Assembly (NCBI RefSeq): GCF_030270585.1
Contig: NZ_BSYI01000042.1
Span: 1 to 49,587, forward strand
Reading direction: 5' to 3'
Length of the DNA stretch: 49,587 nucleotides
Origin: Paralimibaculum aggregatum
GTDB lineage: Bacteria > Pseudomonadota > Alphaproteobacteria > Rhodobacterales > Rhodobacteraceae
In this document: positions 1 through 7,549 of the stretch, piece by piece
Position numbering within the stretch: position 1 is the first letter of the stretch
Layout of the letters: every line of letters begins with the position of its first letter
The notes under the pieces: generated by a model
Databases searched by the model: none
Seen by the model: the letters and a program-made list of their open reading frames with translations, nothing else
Told to the model about the DNA's origin: nothing
Position numbers and translations under genes: made by a program

Positions 1-97
1 GTGGCGGCGCGACCGGCCTGGCGGGGCGAAAGCGGCGGCCCGGCTTGCCTGCGGCGGGGCCGGGCGGTATCCCCGGGGAGTAGCCAGGGAGGAGCCC

Positions 98-388
98 ATG
101 CAGACCCGAGGCGGGATGTTCGACGATCTCAGCAAGCTGATGACCAATGCCGCCGGCGTGGCGCAGGGGATGCGGGCCGAGGCCGAGACCGCGATCCGTG
201 CCCAGCTCGAGCGCTGGATCGGCGAGGCCAACCTCGTCAGCCGCGACGAGTTCGACGCGGTGCGCGAGATGGCGGTGAAGGCGCGCGAGGAGAACGAGCG
301 CCTCGCGGCGCGCCTCGCCGAGCTGGAGGCGAAGCTGGCCGGTGCGGCGGCGAAGCCGGCGAAGGCGCCGCGGCAGGCGAAGGACTGA
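98..388 (+). CDS. ubiK: UbiK-type ubiquinone biosynthesis accessory factor (BMFP domain)
   Basis: A 96-residue protein of the BMFP/YqiC family, known in enterobacteria as an accessory factor of aerobic ubiquinone biosynthesis that binds UbiJ and lipid. The amphipathic N-terminal helix (MFDDLSKLMTNAAG, residues 7-20) is followed by a long coiled-coil forming region (about 50-80, RDEFDAVREMAVKAREENERL) and an Ala/Lys/Pro tail. The ATG at 98 follows a strong GGGAGGAG site; an alternative ATG at 116 would remove MQTRGG, but relatives begin MQTR, so 98 is preferred. The start of the methyltransferase gene lies 8 bases downstream, suggesting co-transcription. Family call is firm; the ubiquinone role is by homology. 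Confidence 0.85.
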   Translation: MQTRGGMFDDLSKLMTNAAGVAQGMRAEAETAIRAQLERWIGEANLVSRDEFDAVREMAVKAREENERLAARLAELEAKLAGAAAKPAKAPRQAKD

Positions 389-395
389 GCCGGCA

Positions 396-1193
396 GTGGC
401 CGGGACGGATGCCGCGGCCCGCGCGGCCGCCGAGGCCGAGGCGCTGCGCCCCGGGCCGGTGACGGTGCTGGTGGCGCCGCAGATGGGCGAGAACATCGGC
501 GCCGCGGCGCGGGCGATGTGGAATTTCGGGCTGTCGCGGCTGCGCCTGGTGGCGCCGCGCGACGGCTGGCCCAACCCGGCCGCGGTGGCGATGGCCTCGG
601 GCGCCGGGCGGGTGCTCGACGATGCCCGCGTGTTCGACGACACCGAGGCGGCGATCGCGGATCTGACCACCGTCTATGCCACCACGGTGCGCCCGCGCGA
701 GCTGACCAAGCGGGTGCTGACGCCGGAGGCGGCGATGCGCGAGGCCGCCGCCCGGATCGCCGGCGGCGAGCGGGTCGGCGTGCTCTATGGCCGCGAGCGG
801 ACCGGGCTCGAGAACGAGGACGTGGTGCGCGCCTCGGCGATCGTCACGGTGCCGGTGAACCCCGGTTTCGGCTCGCTCAACCTCGCGCAATGCGTGCTGC
901 TGATGGCCTATGAGTGGCGCCGCACCCATGACGCGACGCCGCCGGAGCTGCTCGCCACCGGGCGCTCGGAGGTGGCGGCGGCCGAGGATGTGGCGCGGAT
1001 GGTGGCGCATCTCACCGGCGAGCTCGACCGGGCCGGCTTCTTCTGGCCGGAGCACAAGCGGCCCTCGATGGTTGCCAATCTCGAGAACCTGTTCCGCCGG
1101 GCGCCGCTGACCGACCAGGACGTGCGCACGCTGCGCGGGGTGATCCGGGCGCTGGCCGAGGGGCCGCGGGAGCGCAGTCGTCCCGAGGGCTGA
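396..1193 (+). CDS. TrmJ-type SPOUT RNA methyltransferase (TrmH/SpoU family)
   Basis: Predicted S-adenosylmethionine-dependent 2'-O-ribose methyltransferase of tRNA or rRNA. The three SpoU motifs are visible: motif 1 VLVAPQMGENIGAAARAMWNFG with LRLVAP, motif 2 GVLYGRERTGLENEDV, and motif 3 VPVNPGFGSLNLAQCVLLMAYE, which form the trefoil-knot cofactor site. The length of 265 residues, with a helical C-terminal part, fits TrmJ-like proteins. The GTG at 396 is chosen because upstream in-frame codons read into arginine-rich low-complexity sequence that overlaps ubiK. TrmJ methylates position 32 of tRNA in E. coli; the exact target here is inferred. It is followed by 239 bases without a gene. Confidence 0.85.
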   Translation: MAGTDAAARAAAEAEALRPGPVTVLVAPQMGENIGAAARAMWNFGLSRLRLVAPRDGWPNPAAVAMASGAGRVLDDARVFDDTEAAIADLTTVYATTVRPRELTKRVLTPEAAMREAAARIAGGERVGVLYGRERTGLENEDVVRASAIVTVPVNPGFGSLNLAQCVLLMAYEWRRTHDATPPELLATGRSEVAAAEDVARMVAHLTGELDRAGFFWPEHKRPSMVANLENLFRRAPLTDQDVRTLRGVIRALAEGPRERSRPEG

Positions 1194-1432
1194 GCGGCAG
1201 GGCCGCCGCCTCCCCCACCCCTGCTACGGCGCGGCGGCTGCACGGGCAGCGCGGCCCACCCACGGGAGGCGGCGGGGCTGCGCCCCTTGCCGGCGGTGCG
1301 CCCGAGGCCCGGCCGTAGCCCGGCCAAGGCGAGCGCGATCCCTGGCAGCGCCCCGGCGCGGCGTCCCGCCGCCCTTGCCGCCGCGGCGTGCAGGGGCTAC
1401 CTCCGGCGCGAAACGGTGAGGAGCCAGCCCCG

Positions 1433-2566
1433 ATGAGCAAGCGCGCGATCTTCGAGGAGACCGCAGGCCAACCCGATGGCGAGTCCGCCCCGGCCGGCGG
1501 CCGCACGCCGCCCCGGCAGGCGCCGGAGGCGCGCGGGGCCATCGCGCTCTGGCTCTGGGCGCTGGCAGCGCTGGTGGCGGTGATGGTGCTGGTCGGCGGG
1601 CTGACGCGGCTGACCGACAGCGGCCTCTCGATCACCGAATGGGACCCGGTGATGGGGGCGGTGCCGCCGCTCTCCGCCGCGGACTGGGAGGCGGCCTTTG
1701 GCGCCTACCGGGAGACCGCCGAGTTCCAGCAGCAGAACCACTGGATGACGCTGGAGCAGTTCAGGCCGATCTACTGGTGGGAATGGGGGCATCGCCAGCT
1801 CGGCCGGGTGATCGGGCTGGTCTGGGCCGCCGGCTTCCTCTGGTTCCTGGCGCGGCGGGCGATCCCGAAGGGCTGGACCGGGCGGCTGCTGCTGCCGGGG
1901 GCGCTGGGCGGGCTGCAGGGCGCGGTCGGCTGGTGGATGGTGGCCTCGGGGCTCGACCGGCTGGATGTCGCCTCCTACCGGCTGGCGACGCATCTCGGCC
2001 TCGCCTTCGTGATCTTCATGCTGCTCATCTGGTATGCGCAGCGGGTCCGGCTGGCGCCGGTGGCGCTGCTGCAGGCGCGGCGGGCGCGGCCGGCGGGCCT
2101 CGGCGGCTGGACCGGCCTGCTGGCGGCGGCGCTGCTGCTGCAGATCCTCGTCGGCGCGCTGGTCGCCGGGATCGATGCCGGGCGCGGCTTCGTCGATTGG
2201 CCGCTGATGCAGGGGCGGTTCTTCCCCGAGGGCGCGCTGGCGCTGGAGCCCTGGTGGCGCAACCTCTTCGAGAGCCCGGGGCTGGTGCAGTTCGTGCACC
2301 GGATGCTGGGCTATGCGGTGCTGGCGCTGACGCTGGCGGTGGCCTGGCGGCTCGGCAGGGCCGGGCTGGTGGCGCTGAAGGCGCGGGCGCAGTGGCTCGC
2401 CGCGGCGATGGCGGCGCAGGTGGTGATCGGCATCGTCACGGTGATGCATGCCTCGCCGCTGGAGATCGCGATCTTCCACCAGGCCGGGGCGCTGGTCGCG
2501 GTGTTCCTGCTGATGCGGGCGCGCTTCGCGGCGCTCTACCCGGCGGCGCAGCGGCTCACCGCCTGA
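1433..2566 (+). CDS. ctaA: Heme A synthase (CtaA/Cox15)
   Basis: Inner-membrane heme A synthase, which oxidises the C8 methyl of heme O to a formyl group for aa3-type cytochrome c oxidase. The 377-residue protein has about eight membrane segments after a roughly 35-residue cytoplasmic leader. Family motifs are clear: GGLTRLTDSGLSITEW near the first helix, WEWGHRQLGRVIG with a heme-ligand His, THLGLAFVIF, FVHRMLGYAV and IFHQAGALVAVFLL with the other expected ligand histidines. This is the alphaproteobacterial/mitochondrial type. The ATG at 1433 follows GTGAGGAG and agrees with the relatives' start MSKR; an upstream in-frame start is unlikely. The transcript ends facing the enoyl-CoA hydratase gene. 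Confidence 0.95.
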   Translation: MSKRAIFEETAGQPDGESAPAGGRTPPRQAPEARGAIALWLWALAALVAVMVLVGGLTRLTDSGLSITEWDPVMGAVPPLSAADWEAAFGAYRETAEFQQQNHWMTLEQFRPIYWWEWGHRQLGRVIGLVWAAGFLWFLARRAIPKGWTGRLLLPGALGGLQGAVGWWMVASGLDRLDVASYRLATHLGLAFVIFMLLIWYAQRVRLAPVALLQARRARPAGLGGWTGLLAAALLLQILVGALVAGIDAGRGFVDWPLMQGRFFPEGALALEPWWRNLFESPGLVQFVHRMLGYAVLALTLAVAWRLGRAGLVALKARAQWLAAAMAAQVVIGIVTVMHASPLEIAIFHQAGALVAVFLLMRARFAALYPAAQRLTA

Positions 2567-2589
2567 GGGCGCCGCGCCCTGCGGCGGTT

Positions 2590-2740
2590 CCGGCGGCAGG
2601 TTCGGGCGGAGGTTCGATGGGGAGATCCGGTCGGCAGGTTCGGTCAGGAGATCCGGTCGGCAGGTCCGGCTGCCGGGTTCGTCGGGTAGGTTCGGTGGGC
2701 AGGTCCGGCCGGCAGGTTCCCGCGAACATCGGTTCGCACG
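2590..2740. repeat. Degenerate short tandem repeat between convergent genes
   Basis: The 234-base gap between ctaA and the convergent hydratase gene is filled with imperfect copies of a CGGCAGGTTCGGT-like core. One 19-base block, GGAGATCCGGTCGGCAGGT, occurs exactly at 2621-2639 and 2647-2665, a period of 26 bases; weaker copies extend to about 2735. No gene or U-tract terminator is seen. It may be a decayed minisatellite; any function is unknown. Confidence 0.6.
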
Positions 2741-2800
2741 GCGGCGGCGGTTGCGGCCGAACCGCCATGGCGGGCCCAAGGGGCGCGCTTCGCGGCGGGG

Positions 2801-3592
2801 TCAGGCCTGCCAGTCCGGCGCGCGCTTCTCGAGGAAGGCGCGGACCCCCTCCGCGGTCTCCGGCTCGAGCATGTTCTCGGCGATCGCCCGGCCGGTGAGC
2901 GCATAGGCCTCGTCGGTGGTCATCTCGATCTGCTCGTGGAAGGCGCGCTTGCCGATGCGCACCGCGACGGCGAGCTTCGCCGCCACCCGGCCGGCCAGCG
3001 CCATCGCCTCCTCGCCGAGCCGGTCGTCCGGCACCGCGCGGTTCGCCAGCCCCTGCTCGACGGCCTGCGCCGCGTCGAGGAAATCCCCGGTGACCAGCAG
3101 CTCGAAGGCCTTCTTGCGCCCGAGATTGCGGCTGAGCGCGACCATCGGCGTCGAGCAGAAGAGCCCGATGTTCACGCCGTTGACGCCGAAGCGGGCGGTC
3201 TCGGCCGCCACCGCCATGTCGCAGGTCGCGACCAGCTGGCAGCCGGCCGCGGCGGCGATGCCGTGGACCTCGGCGATCACCGGCTGCGGCAGCATGCGGA
3301 TCCGGCGCATCACCCCCGAGCAGGTCTCGAACAGCGCCAGATAGGCCGCCCGCCCGCCATCCGCGGCGGCGCGGGCCGCCTCCATCTCGCGCAGGTCGTG
3401 CCCGGCGCAGAAGGCGCGGCCGGCGCCGCGGATCACCACGGCGCGGATCTCCGGGCTGGCCGCCAGCCGGTCGAGCTCCGCCCCGAGCGCCGCCAGCATC
3501 GCGTCGGAGAGCGCGTTCAGCGCCTCCGGCCGGTTGAGGGTGAGCCGCGCGACGCGGCCGATATCCTCCCGCAGCACCAGTGTCCCGCCCAT
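2801..3592 (-). CDS. Enoyl-CoA hydratase/isomerase family protein, ECHDC3-like
   Basis: A 263-residue crotonase-fold protein. The oxyanion-hole segments are present: FCAGHDLREM near residues 60-70 and the AAAAGCQLVATCDMAVA block in the middle. However the region that in true hydratases carries the two catalytic glutamates reads FGVNGVNIGLFCSTPMVALSR, the pattern of the ECHDC3 subgroup, in which those acids are absent. Acyl-CoA binding is therefore likely, but hydratase activity is doubtful. The ATG at 3592 follows GAGAGGAGGCC; a longer frame upstream begins with arginine-rich non-conserved sequence and was rejected. The gene is transcribed divergently from the histidine phosphatase gene and converges on ctaA. 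Confidence 0.88.
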   Translation of the reverse strand: MGGTLVLREDIGRVARLTLNRPEALNALSDAMLAALGAELDRLAASPEIRAVVIRGAGRAFCAGHDLREMEAARAAADGGRAAYLALFETCSGVMRRIRMLPQPVIAEVHGIAAAAGCQLVATCDMAVAAETARFGVNGVNIGLFCSTPMVALSRNLGRKKAFELLVTGDFLDAAQAVEQGLANRAVPDDRLGEEAMALAGRVAAKLAVAVRIGKRAFHEQIEMTTDEAYALTGRAIAENMLEPETAEGVRAFLEKRAPDWQA

Positions 3593-3741
3593 GCCGGCCT
3601 CCTCTCGCCACGGCCCGGCCTCCGGGCCCCTGCGCTTGCAATCGGGCCGCCGCCGGTCCATCACCGACGGCGCGATCGCGCCTCCCTCTCCTGCGGCAAG
3701 ACGGCGGGCGTTGCAATTCCCTCGTCGCCGCCGGAGCCGCC

Positions 3742-4398
3742 ATGGATGCCAGCCGTCCCGAGATCCCCGAGGCTTGTCCCCCGGCGCTCCGGGCGGTGCG
3801 CTTTGCGCATCCGTTCTGGTTCCTGCGGCACGGCGAGACCGTCTACAACCGCGACCGGCGCCTGCAGGGCCAGCGCGACACCGCGCTGAGCCCGCTCGGC
3901 CGGCGCCAGGCCGAGGCGGCGGCCGAGACGCTCGCCGGCGCGCCGATCCGGCGCATCGTCGCGAGCCCGCTGCAACGCGCGCGAATCACCGCCGAGACGG
4001 TGGCGGCGCGGCACAGGCTCGGCGTGGAGACCGACGCTGCGCTGATGGAGTGCCATCTCGGCATCCACGAGGGCGAGGCCTATCCGCCCTGGATGCCGGA
4101 CTACTGGCAGGGCCGCTTCGCGCCCGAGGGCGGCGAGAGCTTCGCGGCCTTCCGCGACCGGGTCTGGCCGGCGATGGCGCGGGCCGCCGCCGCGCCCGGC
4201 ACGCTGATCGTGGTGCATGGCGGGCTCTGGTATGCGGCGCGCTCGCTGGTGCGCATGGTGCCGGACATCGCCAGCATGCCCAACTGCCTGCCGCTGCGGG
4301 TGCGGCCCGAGGGCGCGGCCTGGCAGGTCGAGCGGCTGGGCAGCGCGGCGGAGGCCACCACGCAGGATTTCGGCCCGGCGGCGGAGCGCGGCGCATGA
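3742..4398 (+). CDS. Histidine phosphatase family protein (phosphoglycerate mutase-like)
   Basis: A 218-residue member of the branch-1 histidine phosphatase superfamily. FLRHGETVYNRDRRLQGQRDTALSPLGRRQA (residues 28-58) contains the RHG motif with the phosphorylated His30; a second catalytic histidine lies in LIVVHGG near residue 157. Such enzymes act on small phosphorylated metabolites; the substrate cannot be told from sequence and it is not a clear GpmA. The ATG at 3742 was chosen because the frame upstream is low-complexity. The stop codon overlaps the next start by four bases (ATGA), so it is translationally coupled to the thioesterase. Confidence 0.88.
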   Translation: MDASRPEIPEACPPALRAVRFAHPFWFLRHGETVYNRDRRLQGQRDTALSPLGRRQAEAAAETLAGAPIRRIVASPLQRARITAETVAARHRLGVETDAALMECHLGIHEGEAYPPWMPDYWQGRFAPEGGESFAAFRDRVWPAMARAAAAPGTLIVVHGGLWYAARSLVRMVPDIASMPNCLPLRVRPEGAAWQVERLGSAAEATTQDFGPAAERGA

Positions 4399-4832
4399 GC
4401 CCGCGGCAGCCGGTGCTCGATGTCGCGGCGCTCACCGCCTTCCTCGCGGAGGTCTTCCCGCAGGTGCGCGGCGAGGCGGTGATCGAGGCGGTGGGCCCCT
4501 GCACCGCGCGGCTGCGCCTCGCGGTCGCCGACCGTCACCTGCGCCCGGGCGGCACCGTCTCCGGCCCGACGATGTTCATGCTGGCGGATCTCGCCTTCTA
4601 TGTCGCGGTGCTGGCGATGATCGGCCGCGAGCCGCTGACGGTGACCACCAATCTCTCGATCAACTTCCTGCGCAAGCCGCCGCTGGCCGACCTGATCGGC
4701 GAGGCCCGCATCCTCAAGCTCGGCCGCAGCCTCGCGGTCGGCGACGTGACGCTGACCTCGGTCGAGGACCCCCGCCCGGTGGCGCATGCGAGCTGCACCT
4801 ACGCGATCCCGCCGGGGCCGCGCACGGGCTGA
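4395..4832 (+). CDS. PaaI-family hotdog thioesterase
   Basis: A 145-residue hotdog-fold protein. The segment RPGGTVSGPTMFMLADLAFYVAVLA (about 51-75) is the long central helix with the catalytic Asp/Ser region typical of the PaaI/YdiI family, followed by the antiparallel strands TTNLSINFLRKP and LIGEARILKLGRSLAVGDVTL. It should hydrolyse acyl-CoA thioesters; the chain specificity is unknown. The ATG overlaps the phosphatase stop. Downstream of its stop lies the 2.7-kb gene-free region with repeats. Confidence 0.88.
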   Translation: MSPRQPVLDVAALTAFLAEVFPQVRGEAVIEAVGPCTARLRLAVADRHLRPGGTVSGPTMFMLADLAFYVAVLAMIGREPLTVTTNLSINFLRKPPLADLIGEARILKLGRSLAVGDVTLTSVEDPRPVAHASCTYAIPPGPRTG

Positions 4833-4911
4833 GCCGGCGGCCGGCCGCCCCCCGCAGCCCCCCGCGGGCCGTGCGGCGCGCCTCCCCCGGGTCGGGGCGC
4901 GGCCCTGTTGC

Positions 4912-6560
4912 CAGACCGCCGGCCGGCTGGCACACGCCCCGTCCCCGTCCCCGTCCCCGTCCCCGTCCCCGTCTCCGTCCCCGTCCCCGTCCCGGCGGCA
5001 GCCCCCGCTGGCGCCGCACCGCTGGCCGCAATGCCCCCGCAGCGCAAACGGCAACAAAGGCCCAAGGGGAAGCCATGCCGAACACGCGGCATGCCCCCAG
5101 CGCCGCGCCCGTGCAGACCTCTGCCGGCGCCACCGCTCCCCCACCGCTCCCGGCGCGCCCGAGGAGCTGAAGCCATGCGACCACCACCACCAGGCCCTTG
5201 CCACCCGGATCGGCGCAGGCTCGAGCAGGCCTCCAGCGGCGCGCCTTCCTCGTACGCTGGCCCGCAGGAGCCGTGGGGCGGGTAGCCAGGCCGCCGGCCG
5301 GGTGGCACCCGCCCCTGTCCCCGGCGCTGACGGCGGCGCCTGATCGCAGGGCGCCGTTGGCCGCGATGTCCCCGAGGTGCAGCCGGCTGCACAGGCCCAC
5401 GGGGAGACCGCGCCGATCAAGCGGCATGCCGGCGGCGCCGCGCCCGTGCTGACCCCTGCCGGCTTGCCCGCTCCCTCGCCGCTCCTGGCACGCCCTTAGG
5501 GCCGAAGGCGGTCGGCCTCCACCACCAAGCCCTTGCCGCCCAGAACGGCGGGGGCTCGAGCTGGCCTCCAGCGGCGCGCCTTCCCTGGACGCGGGCTCGT
5601 GGGTGCCGCGGGCGGACAACCAAGCCGCCGGCCGGGCAACACACACCCCTGTTCCCCGCGCTGGCGGCGGCGCCCGCTCGCGAGGGGTCACTGGCCGCGA
5701 TGCCCCTCGCGGCGCAAAGCGGCGGCAGGGGCCCAAGGGGAGGCCGCGCCGATCACGCGGCATGCCGGCAGCGCCGCGCCCGTGCTGACCCCTGCCGGCT
5801 TGCCCGCTCCCTCGCCGATCCCGGCACGTCCGAGGGGCCGAAGGCGGGCGGCCTCCGTCGCGGCGCCCTTGCGGCATTGCTCGAAGGCAGGCTCAAGATG
5901 GCCTCTAGCGGCATGCCTTCCCTGGACGCTGGCTCGCATGAGACGTGGACGGGTAGCTTGGCGGCCGGGTCCCCTGTCACCCGCGCCGCCGGCGGCGTCC
6001 GCTGGCACCACCCCGTGGGCCGCAATGCATCCCGCGGCGCTGGTAGCGGCACAGGCACACGGGGTGGCCGCGCCGATCTAGGGGCGTGCCGGCAGCGCCG
6101 CGCCCGTGCTGACCCCTGCGGGCTTGCCCGCTCGCTCGCCGTTCCCGGCAGGCCCGAGGGGACGAAGGCGGGCGGCCCCCACCACCACACCCATGAGGCG
6201 CAGATCAACACAGGCTCGGGCTGGCCTCCTGCGGCGCGCCTTCCCTGGACGCGGGTTGGTGGGTGCCGTGGGCGGATAACCAGGCCGCCGGCCGGGTCGC
6301 ACATGCCCCTGTCTCCCGCGCTGGCGCCGCCGCGCGCTGGCGGGGCGTCACTGGCCGTGATGCCCCCGCGACGAAAAGCGGCGGCACGGGCCCAAGGGGA
6401 GGCCGCATCGATCACGCGGCATGCTGGCGGCGCTGCGCCCGTGCTGACCCCTGCCGGCTCGACCGCTCCCTCGCCGCTCCCGGTACGCCCGAGGGGCCGA
6501 AACGGGGGGCTTCACCACCACGCCCTTGCGGCGCTGTTCGAATGCGGGCGCGAGCGGCGC
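4912..6560. repeat. Array of five diverged direct repeats, about 335 bp per unit
   Basis: Five head-to-tail copies begin at about 4912, 5287, 5621, 5957 and 6281; the last is cut off near 6560. A landmark CGCCCGTGC recurs at 5106, 5441, 5777, 6101 and 6436, giving spacings of 335, 336, 324 and 335. Other shared blocks are GCCGCCGGCCGGG at most unit starts, CTGACCCCTGCCGG just after the landmark, CACCACCA in the middle and CGCGCCTTCCCTGGACGCGGG near the end. Copies are related but clearly diverged by eye. Spacings are not all multiples of three and no reading frame persists through all units on either strand, so it is probably non-coding. Unit 1 is longer because of a hexanucleotide tract. No transposase, spacer-like pattern or terminal inverted repeat was seen. 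Confidence 0.85.
4937..4990. repeat. Hexanucleotide microsatellite (CCCCGT)9
   Basis: Nine consecutive six-base units, eight CCCCGT and one CTCCGT at 4973-4978, inside the first large repeat unit. The other four large units have only one such element at this place (CCCCTGT-like), so the tract looks like a local expansion. A six-base period keeps any reading frame, but no credible protein covers it. Confidence 0.9.
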
Positions 6561-7549
6561 CATGCGATCGACCGGCCGTGCGCCGGGATCGAATGCGCGG
6601 CGCTGGCCGTCGGGCCGGCGGGCGATCGCGGCATTGGCCTTCGGAACCGCCTTGCCGCTTGACGCGGCGGATGGTGTGCGCGTCGCTGCGGCCATCCCGG
6701 AGGATGCCCGGTTTGACCCGATGGACCGTTCCGCGATGCGCGCGGCCGGCACCTGCGGCCGGGTGCTTGGCTGTGCCGGTTGGCGCGCCTTGGTTCGTCC
6801 GGTCGGGGCGGCGAGGTGCAAGGCGGACGCCATCTCCGCTGGCGCGCTCGCCCGCCCGGGCGAAGCGGTCTGCGGCGGAGCTGCGGCGCTGGGCGCTGCC
6901 GCCGCGGCGGGGCGGCACGCCGACCCGTGGCCTCGCGTGCCGTGGGCAGCTGGTCCGGCGTGCCGACCGCGCCCGGCGTGGCGGCGCCCGGATCGAAGGG
7001 GCGCTTCGCGGGCGGGTGGCGGCGCGATGCTGGGCGGGTGGTCGCCAGTGCGGTCCCTCTCGATCCCGGCGGCCTCGCGGAGATCGAGAAGGGCCGGGCC
7101 ACGCGGCTTGAGACCAGCCGATTCGCGTGGTGGCCGGCCGGCGGCACGAGACCGTCCGGCGGGGGCCGCCGGCGCGCTCCGGATGCGGCGGCGCTTTGCC
7201 GGGCGCTTCGCGGGCCGCTGCTGGTGCGTCTCCTGGCCAATGCGTTCGCCTGCGGATCGGCGATCTGCGGGGGGGCGAAGGATGCCGGGAGCCTCGCCCC
7301 TCACCCGCTCGCGCTCGTTGGCGCCCGGCCGGGCGCGTGCATCGTCATTGCCCTCCGGCACGGCGCGGCGGTTGGCGGCCGTGCCGGGCGCTGCGCCGGG
7401 ACGCGACCGCCAGCCATGCGGTGACGCGCAGCGGCGGGCACGGCTTCCGGGCCTCCGCCCGGAGACCGGCCGCGCTGCCGCCGCGCCCGGCCGCCGCTTC
7501 CGCTTGACAGGCGGCGCCGCGCGGCGGCCACTGCCCTGGCGGAGGGGCC
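6561..7549. other. Gene-free stretch downstream of the repeat array
   Basis: Nearly 1 kb between the end of the repeat array and the DUF2459 gene. Frames are open on both strands because of the high G+C, but their products are arginine/alanine/proline-rich without motifs, hydrophobic core pattern or a start with a good ribosome site. No repeat copies, hairpin with U tract, tRNA or recognisable mobile-gene remnant were seen. A TTGACA hexamer at 7504-7509 precedes the next gene but lacks a good -10 element. It could be an eroded gene region; nothing identifies what it was. Confidence 0.5.

Noticed and set aside
1-97. Possible end of an upstream gene at the left edge
   Set aside because: No frame ends here with credible coding sequence; it reads as leader and upstream region of ubiK.
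1194-1432. Terminator or regulatory RNA between the methyltransferase gene and ctaA
   Set aside because: A short GGGGC-TGC-GCCCC hairpin exists but without U tract or conserved element; nothing distinguishes it from background in this base composition.
4714-5877. Minus-strand 387-codon open frame across the first repeat units
   Set aside because: The product is Arg/Gly/Pro-rich, and the frame is not kept in successive repeat units because the spacing is not a multiple of three. It also overlaps the thioesterase gene antisense.
4912-6560. CRISPR array
   Set aside because: Repeat units are over 300 bases, directly adjacent, diverged, and have no unique spacers; no cas genes are nearby.
5700-6662. 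Plus-strand 320-codon open frame across units 3-5
   Set aside because: Units 3 and 4 share a frame by chance of a 324-base spacing, but unit 5 is read in another frame. No ribosome site, no hydrophobic core, no recognised domain.
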